A DNA stretch of 64,000 nucleotides from Clostridiales bacterium (GCA_015258265.1 JABZIP010000006.1:1-64000), one strand, 5' to 3'; shown: positions 27,866 through 37,407, numbered from the stretch's first letter. The notes: a model not told the origin generated them from the letters alone. Numbers and translations: made by a program.

Positions 27866-30727
27866 CTACTTTCTCGGTATTTCTACCATGTGGAAGCACT
27901 CTATGATATCTCCTTCTTTTAAATCGTTATAGTTTTCAAAACCTATACCGCACTCATATCCATGCGCCACTTCTTTTACATCATCCTTAAAGCGTTTAAG
28001 CGATGATATTTTTCCTTCATGGTATACTATACCATCTCTAACCAATCTGATTAGAGCATTTCTGATAACCTTTCCTTCAAGTACATAGGCACCTGCAATT
28101 GTTCCTACATTCGGTACTTTAAATGTAGTTCTTACCTCTACCTTTCCAAGCACCTCTTCCTTATACTCAGGATCGAGCATTCCCTTCATCGCAGCTTCAA
28201 CATCGTCTATCGCATCGTATATAATGCTGTATGTTCTAATCTCAACGCCTTCTCGTTCAGCCATATTGCTTACCGTCGTGCTAGGTCTTACATTAAAACC
28301 TATTATTACCGCACCCGACGTCTGCGCAAGCATGATATCCGATTCTGTAACAGTTCCTACCGCAGAATGGATTATCTTTACCCTAACATTTTCAGCTGAC
28401 AATTTTTCAAAAGAAGTAACAAGCGCACCTACGGAACCTTGAACATCTCCCTTCACTATCAGGTTGAGTTCCTTTATATCCCCTTCTTCTATCTGCGAGA
28501 ACAGCTCCTCCAAAGTACTTCCCGAATTCTTAGCAAGCACCTCTTCTCTTAGGTTTTCTTTTCTCTTTTCTGCAATTTCTCTAGCAGTTTTATCCTGTGA
28601 AACCGCATTGAACACATCTCCCGCTTGCGGCACTTCTGTAAATCCAAGTATTTCCACAGCCGTAGACGGGCCTGCTTTTTTAATAGGATTTCCTGCGAAA
28701 TCCGACATCGCCCTTATTCTTCCGTATGAAGTTCCTGCAACAATACTCATTCCTGCATGCAATGTTCCGTTTGTAACAAGCAAACTTGCCACTGGTCCTC
28801 TCGCCTTGTCAAGTCTTGCCTCAAGCACGGTTCCAAGTGCCAATCGGTTAGGATTTGCCTTAAGCTCCATCATTTCCGCTTGCAATAATACCATCTCAAG
28901 CAACGATACAATTCCCTCTCCTGCTTTTGCAGAAACAGGTACACAAATCGTATCTCCGCCCCAATCTTCAACCAAGATTCCGTGTTCTGACAAATCCTGT
29001 TTTACTCTATCGATATTAGCACCCGGTTTATCTATTTTGTTTATCGCAACTATAATTGGAACATTTGCAGCCTTCGCGTGGCTTATAGACTCAACAGTCT
29101 GCGGCTTAACGCTATCGTCCGCAGCAACTACCAATATTGCGATATCCGCTCCATGCGCACCTCTGGCACGCATTGCAGTAAACGCCTCGTGCCCCGGAGT
29201 ATCCAAAAATACAATTTTCTTGTTATTTATTGTTACCTCTGATGCTCCGATGTGCTGCGTAATTCCTCCGGATTCTCTTGCTGTAACATTAGTTTTTCTG
29301 ATTGCATCGAGCAAGGATGTCTTTCCGTGGTCTACATGTCCCATTACTGTAACGATAGGTGCACAAGGCTGTAAATCTTCTTCTCTATCCTCGAAGTTTT
29401 CGATTCCTTCCTCTACAAGTTCCTCTTTAACTTTACCGATTACAACTTCTACCCCAAGCTCATCTGCAAGCACAAGCACCGATGCCTCATCCAGCGTCTG
29501 GTTTATATTTGCCATAATTCCAAGTTTCATCAACTTGATTATAACAGTAGATGTTGAAATGCCGAGCTGCTCGCAGAATCCCGCAACTGTAATAGGCACA
29601 TCCACCTTCTTTGCTCCCAAAGGCAATACTTCCTCGATAATTTCTTCTTCTATCTGTTTCGGCTTATTTTGGTGTCTCTTTGGCTTTTGAATCTTTTCAA
29701 GCGAACGCATCTTGGTTGACTTAGGCTTACCGCCTTCCAGCTTCGCAAACTTGTTTCGTTCCTTATTTTTTGCTTTGTTTTCGTCGCGCTTAATTTGAGG
29801 TTTGTTTACGATTGGTGCTTCTACGCCGCCTGTTTTCTTTTCGCGACTTTTATCTCGACTTTGAGACTGTCTCTTGTCTTGCGAGTATTCGTCTTTGTCT
29901 TTTCCGTAACCGCCCCTATCGAAATTGGAATTCGATTTAAAATCCTTAGATTTGTTTCTTTGAAACTTGTCGTCTTTTCCGCCCTTGTCAAAATTGCGAT
30001 TTTTCGTATTATCGCTACGCTCAGGTCTTTTTCGCTCATCTTTTCTTGGCGCAACACCTTTTTGAACATCACGAGCTCCCTGTTCAGCTTTTCTCTGAGC
30101 AGCTTTTCTTTCTTTTTCGAGCTTCTCAGCTTCCGGATCGAATTTTTTAAGAATTTTAACTTTTGGAATCGCATCTGCGTGCACATACGCTTCTTCTTCC
30201 TTTGCTTTTTCTTCTTTGAGAGGTTCCATAGCAGGCTCTTCTTTAGGCGTTAGCCCCTCTTTTTCGACTTTTGCGTCCTCTTTTGTATCTTCTACCTTGA
30301 CAGACTGTTTCACTTCTTCTACCGGAATTTGTCCCTTTACATCATCCTTAGGTTTTTCCGTCGCTTTTTCACGACTTAGAAGTTCCTCTATATTTTGTCT
30401 TGGCGGCTTAGGTTGTGCGTCCTTTTCTCTTGTATGCGGTGCTTGCTCAACTACCTGCTTCACAGGACTTGCCGTAACTTTTTTAGCAGCTTTTACGACA
30501 ACTTTCGGTTCTTCAATTTCCTCTTCCACCTTTTTCGCTCTCGGTTTTACAGTTTTTTCTACTTTTTCAACCGGCTTTCCTATAAGTTTCCGCACTGCGT
30601 CCGCCTGCTCATCATCAAGCTCACTATTTTTATTTTTTGCCCCTGTCTTTAATTCTTTAATTTTTTCCAACAGCAATGTGCTATTGATATTTAGTTCTTT
30701 TGCCAATTCTAAAATTTTTATTGCCAT
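27866..30727 (-). CDS. infB: Translation initiation factor IF-2
   Basis: 953-residue GTPase that brings initiator tRNA to the 30S subunit. An N-terminal IF2_N domain (residues 1-50) is followed by a long Lys/Glu/Arg-rich linker to about residue 350, a second IF2_N, then the G domain with VMGHVDHGKTSLL near residue 460, DTPGHEAF and NKIDKP. The C-terminal domains that bind fMet-tRNA are complete. The ATG follows GCGGAGGTG. It sits in the conserved nusA-ylxR-ylxQ-infB order. Confidence 0.98.
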   Translation of the reverse strand: MAIKILELAKELNINSTLLLEKIKELKTGAKNKNSELDDEQADAVRKLIGKPVEKVEKTVKPRAKKVEEEIEEPKVVVKAAKKVTASPVKQVVEQAPHTREKDAQPKPPRQNIEELLSREKATEKPKDDVKGQIPVEEVKQSVKVEDTKEDAKVEKEGLTPKEEPAMEPLKEEKAKEEEAYVHADAIPKVKILKKFDPEAEKLEKERKAAQRKAEQGARDVQKGVAPRKDERKRPERSDNTKNRNFDKGGKDDKFQRNKSKDFKSNSNFDRGGYGKDKDEYSQDKRQSQSRDKSREKKTGGVEAPIVNKPQIKRDENKAKNKERNKFAKLEGGKPKSTKMRSLEKIQKPKRHQNKPKQIEEEIIEEVLPLGAKKVDVPITVAGFCEQLGISTSTVIIKLMKLGIMANINQTLDEASVLVLADELGVEVVIGKVKEELVEEGIENFEDREEDLQPCAPIVTVMGHVDHGKTSLLDAIRKTNVTARESGGITQHIGASEVTINNKKIVFLDTPGHEAFTAMRARGAHGADIAILVVAADDSVKPQTVESISHAKAANVPIIVAINKIDKPGANIDRVKQDLSEHGILVEDWGGDTICVPVSAKAGEGIVSLLEMVLLQAEMMELKANPNRLALGTVLEARLDKARGPVASLLVTNGTLHAGMSIVAGTSYGRIRAMSDFAGNPIKKAGPSTAVEILGFTEVPQAGDVFNAVSQDKTAREIAEKRKENLREEVLAKNSGSTLEELFSQIEEGDIKELNLIVKGDVQGSVGALVTSFEKLSAENVRVKIIHSAVGTVTESDIMLAQTSGAVIIGFNVRPSTTVSNMAEREGVEIRTYSIIYDAIDDVEAAMKGMLDPEYKEEVLGKVEVRTTFKVPNVGTIAGAYVLEGKVIRNALIRLVRDGIVYHEGKISSLKRFKDDVKEVAHGYECGIGFENYNDLKEGDIIECFHMVEIPRK

Positions 30728-30745
30728 TAAAACACCTCCGCTTTT

Positions 30746-31057
30746 CTATCTTACATCGAAATCTATCTCTTTTAATATCGCATTTGCAAAGCCTGAATCC
30801 GTGATTCCAAATGCAATTTTATTTTGCATTCCAACATACGAAGAAAGTTTTTCTTTGTTCGAAAATACCCTAAAATCCACACCGTTACTTATCGCCGCAT
30901 TTCGCAATTTCTCAATTGAATTTGCCGCTGCGTCGCCTGCGATTATGAGCAGCTTTATATTTTTCTTTTTCATTGAGATAATGCACGTATCCGTTCCTAC
31001 AACAATAGCTCTGGCTTTTCTTGCAAATCCCATATAACTTTCAATTTTATCTCTCAT
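30746..31057 (-). CDS. ylxQ: L7Ae-family RNA-binding protein, YlxQ type
   Basis: 103-residue L7Ae/L30e/S12e-fold protein, a likely RNA kink-turn binder of unknown cellular role. FARKARAIVVGTD near the start and the alanine-rich IAGDAAANSIEKL segment are typical. It overlaps the end of ylxR by 11 bases, indicating coupled translation, and precedes infB by 18 bases. The gene pair ylxR-ylxQ between nusA and infB is a hallmark of Bacillota. Confidence 0.9.
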   Translation of the reverse strand: MRDKIESYMGFARKARAIVVGTDTCIISMKKKNIKLLIIAGDAAANSIEKLRNAAISNGVDFRVFSNKEKLSSYVGMQNKIAFGITDSGFANAILKEIDFDVR

Positions 31058-31316
31058 ACTCTTTCAATTCCTCAAAAAGCCTTTCGAGCTCCTGTTCACT
31101 AATATCAATCTCCAGATTTCGGGATATTGCCTTTCTTTTTTTCGCCTTAGTAAAGCAATCCGCAGATTTGCATAAATAAATGCCTCTACCCTTAGCTCTA
31201 CCGCTACCATCTATTTTTACATCGCCCTCATACGCAGATATTCTTATGAGTTCTCCCTTTGGTTTTGATGTGTTGCACCCGACGCAACGCCTCATAGGTA
31301 TCTTCTTTTCCTTCAA
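31047..31316 (-). CDS. ylxR: YlxR family RNA-binding protein
   Basis: 89 residues with the family core PMRRCVGC, GRAKGRGIYLC and a second cysteine (SADCF). Relatives have been linked to RNA binding and RNase P; the role here is inferred from family only. The start appears to be TTG at 31314-31316, giving MKEKKIPMRRC, the usual N-terminus. The GGAGGA upstream is somewhat distant, so an internal ATG (MRRC) remains possible. It follows nusA by 8 bases. Confidence 0.9.
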   Translation of the reverse strand: MKEKKIPMRRCVGCNTSKPKGELIRISAYEGDVKIDGSGRAKGRGIYLCKSADCFTKAKKRKAISRNLEIDISEQELERLFEELKEYER

Positions 31317-31324
31317 TTTGAATT

Positions 31325-32431
31325 TTATTCCTCCGAATACTCTACAATTTCCTGATAATCCTGCTCATCATCGCCCAACATCTCTTCGTAGCGCTTCCTA
31401 CTCTTAATATCTATCTTCCAACCTGTGAGCTTAGCCGCAAGTCTTGCGTTTTGTCCTGCTCTACCTATTGCCAGCGAAAGTTGCTCATCCGGCACCACTA
31501 CCACTGCCGACTTTTCATCCATATCGAGTAGAACCTCCTCAACTGTCGCAGGGCTAAGCGCATTTCTGATAAGTACAGCAGGTTCTTCACTCCAAATTGA
31601 AATATCAATCTTTTCCCCGCTGATTTCATCTATTATAGCCTTTACACGAATACCTCTAGGGCCCACACAAGCACCGATAGGATCAACATTCTCATCGTCA
31701 GTGTAGACTGCAATTTTAGTTCTGAATCCCGCATCACGCGCAATCGACATTATTTTCACCGTGCCGTCGGCAATCTCAGGCACTTCCAATTCAAACATCC
31801 TCTTAACGAAACATGGGTGCGATCTTGACAAATAAATTTGAGGTCCTTTACCTGTTCTTTTCACATCTACAAGATATGCTCTAATTCTTTGACCGACATA
31901 GTACTCTTCGCCCGGTATCCTTTCGATAGGAGGTATGATTCCTTCTGCCTGACCAACATCGACAAATGTAGTTTCGCCGCTTATCCTCGAAACTATGCCT
32001 ACGATAAGCTCCCCGTTTTTGTCCGAATAGTCGGAATATATCTTTTGTTTTTCTGCATCGCGGATTTTCTGTAACACTACTTGCTTTGCGGTTTGTGCAG
32101 CTATTCTTCCAAAATCTTTTGGAGTGATTTGATACTCAACCACATCGCCGATTTCGTAAGTTTCATCGATTTTCTTCGCTTCTTCAAGCGAAATTTCACT
32201 CAGTTCGTCGAGCACTTCATCGACTATATCCCTTGTCATGTAAACATTTATATCGCCGGTTTCTTTATCTATGTGCACGCTTACATTATGAGTGCTGACA
32301 TTTTGATTGTTTGCGTAATTTTTCTTATACGCAGATACCAAAGCAAGCTCAATCGCCTCTATCAAAACATCCTTTTGTATATCTCTTTCCAGCTCCAGCG
32401 TATTTATTGCTTCAATAAATTCACTATTCAT
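31325..32431 (-). CDS. nusA: Transcription termination/antitermination factor NusA
   Basis: 368 residues: an N-terminal RNA-polymerase-binding domain, an S1 domain around residues 135-200, and two KH domains (GPRGIRVKAIIDEISGEKID and IGRAGQNARLAAKLTGWKID). It has no C-terminal acidic repeats, which is the normal Gram-positive form. It modulates pausing, termination and antitermination. The ATG follows AAGGAGG. It is the second gene after rimP in the operon. Confidence 0.97.
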   Translation of the reverse strand: MNSEFIEAINTLELERDIQKDVLIEAIELALVSAYKKNYANNQNVSTHNVSVHIDKETGDINVYMTRDIVDEVLDELSEISLEEAKKIDETYEIGDVVEYQITPKDFGRIAAQTAKQVVLQKIRDAEKQKIYSDYSDKNGELIVGIVSRISGETTFVDVGQAEGIIPPIERIPGEEYYVGQRIRAYLVDVKRTGKGPQIYLSRSHPCFVKRMFELEVPEIADGTVKIMSIARDAGFRTKIAVYTDDENVDPIGACVGPRGIRVKAIIDEISGEKIDISIWSEEPAVLIRNALSPATVEEVLLDMDEKSAVVVVPDEQLSLAIGRAGQNARLAAKLTGWKIDIKSRKRYEEMLGDDEQDYQEIVEYSEE

Positions 32432-32441
32432 ATATTCCTCC

Positions 32442-32921
32442 TTAAAAAATCACCGTTAGGTTAACTTTTGCTATATCTTTCATTGGAATTTTTATTTCAA
32501 CGCCATTGTTTTCCAAATTTAAGTAGTCATCGTCTTTCGATACCAATGTCGCTGTTATTTCCTTTTGATTGTCAATTTTCTGATAGAGCTTTACGTCTAC
32601 GGACTGACCTGCGTATTTTTCAAAGTCCTTATCTTTCTTGAGCTCTCTATCCATGCCCGGCGAAGATACTTCAAGATAATAATTTTGCTCTATCGGATCT
32701 TCCGCATCCAAAATATCACTAAGGTATCTGCTGACCAGCTCACAGTCATCCGTACTTATATATTGCTCTCCCGATTCATTTGGCAGTTTGTCTATTTGCA
32801 CACGAAGAAAATAATCCCTGCCCTCCTTCACAAAGTCAACATCATAAAGCTCAAAGCCGTTCGTAGCAAGGAATTCATCGATTGCCTGCTCTACAAATTG
32901 TTTCACACCTTTTTTATTCAT
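32442..32921 (-). CDS. rimP: Ribosome maturation factor RimP
   Basis: 159 residues with the family segments ISTDDCELVSRYLSDILD and YYLEVSSPGMDRELK. RimP assists assembly of the 30S subunit and is nearly always immediately upstream of nusA, as here (10 bases). AAAGGGA precedes the ATG. A strong 11-bp hairpin lies 25 bases upstream of the start codon in the leader and could attenuate the whole operon. Confidence 0.96.
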   Translation of the reverse strand: MNKKGVKQFVEQAIDEFLATNGFELYDVDFVKEGRDYFLRVQIDKLPNESGEQYISTDDCELVSRYLSDILDAEDPIEQNYYLEVSSPGMDRELKKDKDFEKYAGQSVDVKLYQKIDNQKEITATLVSKDDDYLNLENNGVEIKIPMKDIAKVNLTVIF

Positions 32922-32945
32922 TTTTACTTTTTCCCTTTACAAAAC

Positions 32946-32975
32946 GAGAAGAGTGGCACCATCTCCACTCTTCTC
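32946..32975 (-). promoter_or_regulatory. Leader hairpin upstream of rimP-nusA
   Basis: GAGAAGAGTGG (32946-32956) pairs perfectly with CCACTCTTCTC (32965-32975) around an 8-base loop. On the minus strand the stem is followed by GTTTTG, so it is a weak terminator or attenuator candidate. It lies between the predicted promoter and the rimP start. Confidence 0.65.
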
Positions 32976-33003
32976 AATAAGATTCAATATTGATACTTTT
33001 TAA

Positions 33004-33032
33004 AGTATATCACATAAACTGCCAAAATGCAA
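33004..33032 (-). promoter_or_regulatory. Promoter for the rimP-nusA-infB operon
   Basis: Minus strand TTGCAT, 17-base spacer, and an extended -10 TGATATACT. The -35 match is weak but the extended -10 is good. The transcript would pass through the 32946-32975 hairpin. Confidence 0.5.
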
Positions 33033-33119
33033 GCATTTTAGCAATTCGTTTTTCTAATTCCTGATTTTTACTATTTCTGTAAATTTTGACCGTCCCTACT
33101 CTTTAACCATTCTAATATC

Positions 33120-35081
33120 TCACACGGATTTTTTTAAATATTGTGCAATAAAATCCTGCTCGCTAATAATCGGTACTCCGAGTTCCTTTGCTTTTTTATT
33201 TTTGGAAGATGTGGATTGTAAATCGTTGTTCACAAGACAAGTCGTATTTTTGCTTACAGAACCCGCCACCTTTCCTCCCAAATCTTCTATTTCAACCTTA
33301 AGCTCATCGCGATTGGCATAATGCTCAAGACTGCCCGTTATCACAAAAGTCTTGCCGCTCAAAGGCTCATCGGTCTTTTTCTCGCTTTTTTCTATATTTA
33401 ACACCTCAAGAAGACTCTCCAGTTTTCGATTTTTGTCCTCGTCTGCAAAAAAATCAACCAGCGCCTGTGCCAAAACCTCGCCGACACCTTCTATCGCGCA
33501 AAATTCAGCAAAACTTGCCGCCCTTACACTTTGTATATCATCATCGAAATGTTTAGCTATACTCTTAGCATTTGAAACGCCTATCCCTTGTATTCCAAGA
33601 GCATAAAGCAGCCGAGATAAGCTCGTATTCGCGGCATTTTTCGTCGCATTTATGAGTTTCATAAATGATTTTTCTCCGAACCCGTCCATGGCTACTATTT
33701 CCGATTTATAGCGTTCAAGTTTAAATAAATCCGCAAATTCTTTAATGTAACCGTTATCCACGAATTTCTCCAAACTCGCTTCTGAAAGTCCCTCAACATT
33801 CATAGCATTTCTGGATACGAAATGTGTAAATGACTTTATTTGCTTCGCCGGACATTGCTCATTTTTGCAGACAAGCACCGATACATCTCTGTCTTTTCTA
33901 AGTTCTACATTTTTATTGCAAACCGGACAGACCGTCGGCAGCTCAAGATTATCTGACTTCGTAATATTTTCAGCTATTTGAGGTATAATCATATTCGCTT
34001 TATAAACGCAAATTTCATCTCCTATACCCAGCTTTAATTCACGCACAATACTGACATTGTGCACACTCGCACGACTAACCGTCGTACCTTCAAGCTCTAC
34101 GGGTTCAAAAACCGCAATCGGATTCAAAAGTCCCGTTCTCGATGCAGACCATTGCACCTGCTTCAATGTCGTCTTAGCAAGTTCATCCTGCCACTTAAAT
34201 GCCATTGAATCTTTTGGATATTTATCGGTTTTACCAAGGCTTTCCCCATACTCAATATCATCTATACGAATTACAAGTCCGTCGGTTGGAAAATCGTTTT
34301 GCGGAATTGAAAGTTCAAATTCTTTTACATCACTTTCGATGCTTTCGGCATTGGTGAGTTTGTATCCAACCACAGCAAAACCAAGCGATTTTAAAAACTC
34401 AAGTTCTTCGCTGTGCAGCTTGAATTCCTTGTCCTGAACTTGAGATACTGAAAACGCGTAAAATTCAACACCTCTTTTTTTTGTAATGCCGCTATCAAGT
34501 TGCCGAACACTTCCGCTGCACAAATTTCTAGGATTCTTGTACTTGAGCGCAACATCCTCTATCTCCGCATTTATTTTTTCAAATTGCGAATAAGTGATAA
34601 TCGCTTCACCTCTAACTACCAATTTGCCCTCGAATGGGATTTGAAGCGGTAAATTTGCAAACATTTTCGCATTGTCTGTAACAAGTTCACCAATTTGCCC
34701 GTTGCCACGTGTTACCGCCTGCGCGAGCTTGCCGTCCTCGTATGTGAGCACAATCGTAAGCCCGTCCAGCTTCCAAGAGAGGACGGCACTTGCGGATTTC
34801 AGGAAATCCGCAAGCTCCGAGATTTGCTTAGTCTTCGCAAGCGACAGCATCGGCGTTTCGTGTGCAAATCTCGGGAGCTCGCGCGCCAAAGCCCCTCCAA
34901 CTTTCTGCGTCGGACTTGCCGACAACACTATGCCTGTTCGCTTCTCAAGCTCTGCCAGTTCATCCTCCAGCTTGTCGTATTCAAAATTGCTCATTATCTC
35001 CTCGTTTTGAACATAGTAAGCAAAACTTGCTTCATTCAAAATCGCAATAAGCTCTTTAATTCTTTCGATTTCTTTACTCAT
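33120..35081 (-). CDS. ligA: NAD-dependent DNA ligase
   Basis: 653 residues in the full LigA layout: Ia and adenylation domains, OB fold, four-cysteine zinc finger (CPVC...CKNEQC), HhH repeats, and a BRCT domain (KTFVITGSLEHYANRDEL). The adenylated lysine is K104 in SWKLDGL. The adenylation domain is divergent: the usual TRGDG reads TRGNG (residues 124-128). It begins one base after pcrA stops. Codons for roughly residues 68-117 carry a striking set of inverted repeats. No second ligase is in the window, so whether this is the only one cannot be judged. Confidence 0.94.
   Translation of the reverse strand: MSKEIERIKELIAILNEASFAYYVQNEEIMSNFEYDKLEDELAELEKRTGIVLSASPTQKVGGALARELPRFAHETPMLSLAKTKQISELADFLKSASAVLSWKLDGLTIVLTYEDGKLAQAVTRGNGQIGELVTDNAKMFANLPLQIPFEGKLVVRGEAIITYSQFEKINAEIEDVALKYKNPRNLCSGSVRQLDSGITKKRGVEFYAFSVSQVQDKEFKLHSEELEFLKSLGFAVVGYKLTNAESIESDVKEFELSIPQNDFPTDGLVIRIDDIEYGESLGKTDKYPKDSMAFKWQDELAKTTLKQVQWSASRTGLLNPIAVFEPVELEGTTVSRASVHNVSIVRELKLGIGDEICVYKANMIIPQIAENITKSDNLELPTVCPVCNKNVELRKDRDVSVLVCKNEQCPAKQIKSFTHFVSRNAMNVEGLSEASLEKFVDNGYIKEFADLFKLERYKSEIVAMDGFGEKSFMKLINATKNAANTSLSRLLYALGIQGIGVSNAKSIAKHFDDDIQSVRAASFAEFCAIEGVGEVLAQALVDFFADEDKNRKLESLLEVLNIEKSEKKTDEPLSGKTFVITGSLEHYANRDELKVEIEDLGGKVAGSVSKNTTCLVNNDLQSTSSKNKKAKELGVPIISEQDFIAQYLKKSV
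34731..34878. repeat. Three consecutive inverted repeats inside ligA
   Basis: GCCGTCCTC (34731-34739) pairs with GAGGACGGC (34779-34787), 9 bp perfect. CTTGCGGATTTC (34789-34800) pairs with GAAATCCGCAAG (34803-34814), 12 bp perfect across 2 bases. GCTCCGAGATTTGC (34814-34827) pairs with GCAAATCTCGGGAGC (34864-34878), 14 bp with one bulged base. They lie end to end in coding sequence. Confidence 0.85.
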
Positions 35082-35082
35082 A

Positions 35083-37335
35083 TCATCCTATTATTTCGAG
35101 TGGCGCGTTAATTTTTCCCAATTTTTTTAACCCTTCGCTGTCGAACATTACGCTCATAATTTTATCGTTCATATCCATTATCAGTCCTTCTCCGAATTTC
35201 GCATGACGAACACGCATACCCACATCAAAACTCGCAATATCGTCAGCATCGTTAATCGAAAACGGAAGGTCAACATTTTCTTGCGAAAACCCGTCATTTC
35301 CGCCCATTTTCCAGCTGTTTCCAATTATAGACTTTTTCTTTCTGCTTGCATTTTTGAAAACAGTACTATACTTTGCATTTTGTTCATATAGCGCCTGTTG
35401 TTCCTTTAAATATTCAGCATCGTCCATAAGCAAATCCCTATTTATCTCATTTATAAAACAAGATTCTATCGTTCTGTTGGTTTTTCCATATATGGTCCTC
35501 TTTTCCGCACTGGTCAAAAACAGCTTTTCCTTTGCCCTTGTCATACCTACATAGCAAAGTCTGCGTTCTTCTTCCAACTTGCTGTTTTGCGCCAAGCTCT
35601 GCCTGCTAGGGAAGACCTCATCTTCCATTCCCGGCATAAACACAATCGGAAATTCCAACCCTTTAGCACTATGGAGAGTCATCAAAACAACAGCATCCTC
35701 ATCTTCATCGTGATTATCCACATCTGAAAGAAGTGCAAGCTGCGCCATAAACTCATCCAAATTCATATCGGGGTTTAGTGTAGCGTATTCCATTATTACC
35801 GATTTAAATTCCATTAAATTGTCGATTCTGGATGCCGCTTCCATAGTTTTGGCATCTTGAAGCATCTTGATGTATCCGCTTTCCTCCAATATTCCCTCGT
35901 AAATTTCCTGCACGGTATAGTCGTTATAATTACGATATTTGTTTACCATTGCGACAAACTCCTGTCCGCCCTCTTGAGATTTTACAGTAAGGCATGAAAG
36001 CCCTTCCTCCGTAGCAAGCGCTTCTATCAAGTTAATGCCTTTTTCATTTGCAACATCTCTCAGTTTATCCAAGCTCTTATCCCCGATACCGCGCTTAGGT
36101 TCGTTTATTACACGCAAAAACGCCACCTCATCATCCAAGTTGACGAGCAATCGCATATATGACAAAATGTCTTTTATTTCTTTTCTGTCGTAATATCTAA
36201 GACCGCCCAAAACTCGATAAGGAATATTTCGCGCCATAAAAGCATCTTCAAATATTCTCGATTGTGCATTTTGTCTATATAGTATAGCTACTTCGTTGTA
36301 ATTTCTGCCGTCCTCTACAAACTTTTCAATTTTTTTTGCTATATAATTCGCTTCGTCCCGCTCGCTGGCAGTTCTGCACTTCGTAATCTTTTCACCTTTT
36401 TCCTGATCCGTCCAAAGTTTTTTATTTTTACGCTGTAAATTGTGAACAACAACACTGTGCGCCGCTTCCAATATATTTGCTTTTGATCTGTAATTTTGCT
36501 CCAGTTTAATAACTTTCGTATTTTCGAAATCTTTTTCAAAATCCAAGATATTTCTTATATCCGCTCCACGCCACTGGTATATGCACTGATCATCATCTCC
36601 AACTACGCAGATGTTGTTATTCGGCTCGGAAAGCAAACGAATCAATTTGTACTGCAAATAGTTCGTATCTTGATATTCGTCTACCATTATATACTTGAAG
36701 CGATTTCTATATTCTTCCAGTACATCCGGATTCTCTTCGAGCAATCGAACTGTATTTGCTATCAAATCATCAAAATCCATAGCATCGTTTTTCAGCAGTT
36801 CCTTACTATACGCTTCGTAAATTTCCGCAACTTTTTCCAGCCTAAAATCTGCTGCGCAATTTTTCTTATATTCCTCCACACTTATCTGATTTTCCTTGTT
36901 TTTGCTTATCACAGATAACAAGTAACTTGGTGTAAACACTTTATCATCTATGTTTATTTTTTTCATGCACGCTTTCATGACAGTTTTTTGATCGGTCGGA
37001 TCGTATATCACAAAATTCTTGCTATATCCAAGTTTTTCCGCATGAACACGAAGTATTCTAAGACAAGCGGAATGGAATGTTAACACCCAAAGCGCCGAAT
37101 GCGCACCGATGAGTGCTTCGATTCTGTCCCGCATCTCGCGCGCAGCTTTATTCGTAAATGTAACCGCAAGTATATTGTATGCGCTTACATTCTCATTTTC
37201 TATAAGGTGCGCAATTCTTTTGGTCATAGTGCTTGTTTTGCCGCTCCCCGCTCCCGCTAAAATCAAAAGCGGGCCGTCCTTATGTACCGCCGCTTCTTTC
37301 TGCTTATCATTTAATTTATCAAAAAAATTTATCAT
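35083..37335 (-). CDS. pcrA: ATP-dependent DNA helicase PcrA/UvrD
   Basis: 750-residue superfamily 1A helicase. It has the Q-motif region LNDKQKEAAVH, Walker A LAGAGSGKTSTM, Walker B VDEYQDTNYLQY, the QNYRSK motif and the C-terminal VMTLHSAKGLEFP motif. It unwinds DNA in repair and rolling-circle replication and clears proteins from DNA. The gene pair pcrA-ligA is a conserved Bacillota arrangement. The ATG follows AGGAG. A plausible extended -10 promoter precedes it. Confidence 0.97.
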   Translation of the reverse strand: MINFFDKLNDKQKEAAVHKDGPLLILAGAGSGKTSTMTKRIAHLIENENVSAYNILAVTFTNKAAREMRDRIEALIGAHSALWVLTFHSACLRILRVHAEKLGYSKNFVIYDPTDQKTVMKACMKKINIDDKVFTPSYLLSVISKNKENQISVEEYKKNCAADFRLEKVAEIYEAYSKELLKNDAMDFDDLIANTVRLLEENPDVLEEYRNRFKYIMVDEYQDTNYLQYKLIRLLSEPNNNICVVGDDDQCIYQWRGADIRNILDFEKDFENTKVIKLEQNYRSKANILEAAHSVVVHNLQRKNKKLWTDQEKGEKITKCRTASERDEANYIAKKIEKFVEDGRNYNEVAILYRQNAQSRIFEDAFMARNIPYRVLGGLRYYDRKEIKDILSYMRLLVNLDDEVAFLRVINEPKRGIGDKSLDKLRDVANEKGINLIEALATEEGLSCLTVKSQEGGQEFVAMVNKYRNYNDYTVQEIYEGILEESGYIKMLQDAKTMEAASRIDNLMEFKSVIMEYATLNPDMNLDEFMAQLALLSDVDNHDEDEDAVVLMTLHSAKGLEFPIVFMPGMEDEVFPSRQSLAQNSKLEEERRLCYVGMTRAKEKLFLTSAEKRTIYGKTNRTIESCFINEINRDLLMDDAEYLKEQQALYEQNAKYSTVFKNASRKKKSIIGNSWKMGGNDGFSQENVDLPFSINDADDIASFDVGMRVRHAKFGEGLIMDMNDKIMSVMFDSEGLKKLGKINAPLEIIG

Positions 37336-37377
37336 TACTGTCTCCTATGAGTCAACTGAATCTTTATCTACATATAT

Positions 37378-37407
37378 ATGATACCATATTTATTCAAACA
37401 GTGTCTA
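37378..37407 (-). promoter_or_regulatory. Promoter for pcrA-ligA
   Basis: Minus strand TAGACA, 18-base spacer, and extended -10 TGGTATCAT, about 40 bases upstream of pcrA. It starts only 13 bases beyond the end of the toxin gene. Confidence 0.45.

Noticed and set aside
28464..29690. 408-residue plus-strand open frame opposite infB
   Set aside because: Ser/Ala/Thr-rich translation with no family resemblance, exactly antisense to the conserved G domain of IF-2; it is a codon-bias shadow.
30216..31037. 273-residue plus-strand frame over infB and ylxQ
   Set aside because: Low-complexity Ser/Phe-rich shadow of the Lys/Glu-rich IF-2 linker, crossing two real genes.
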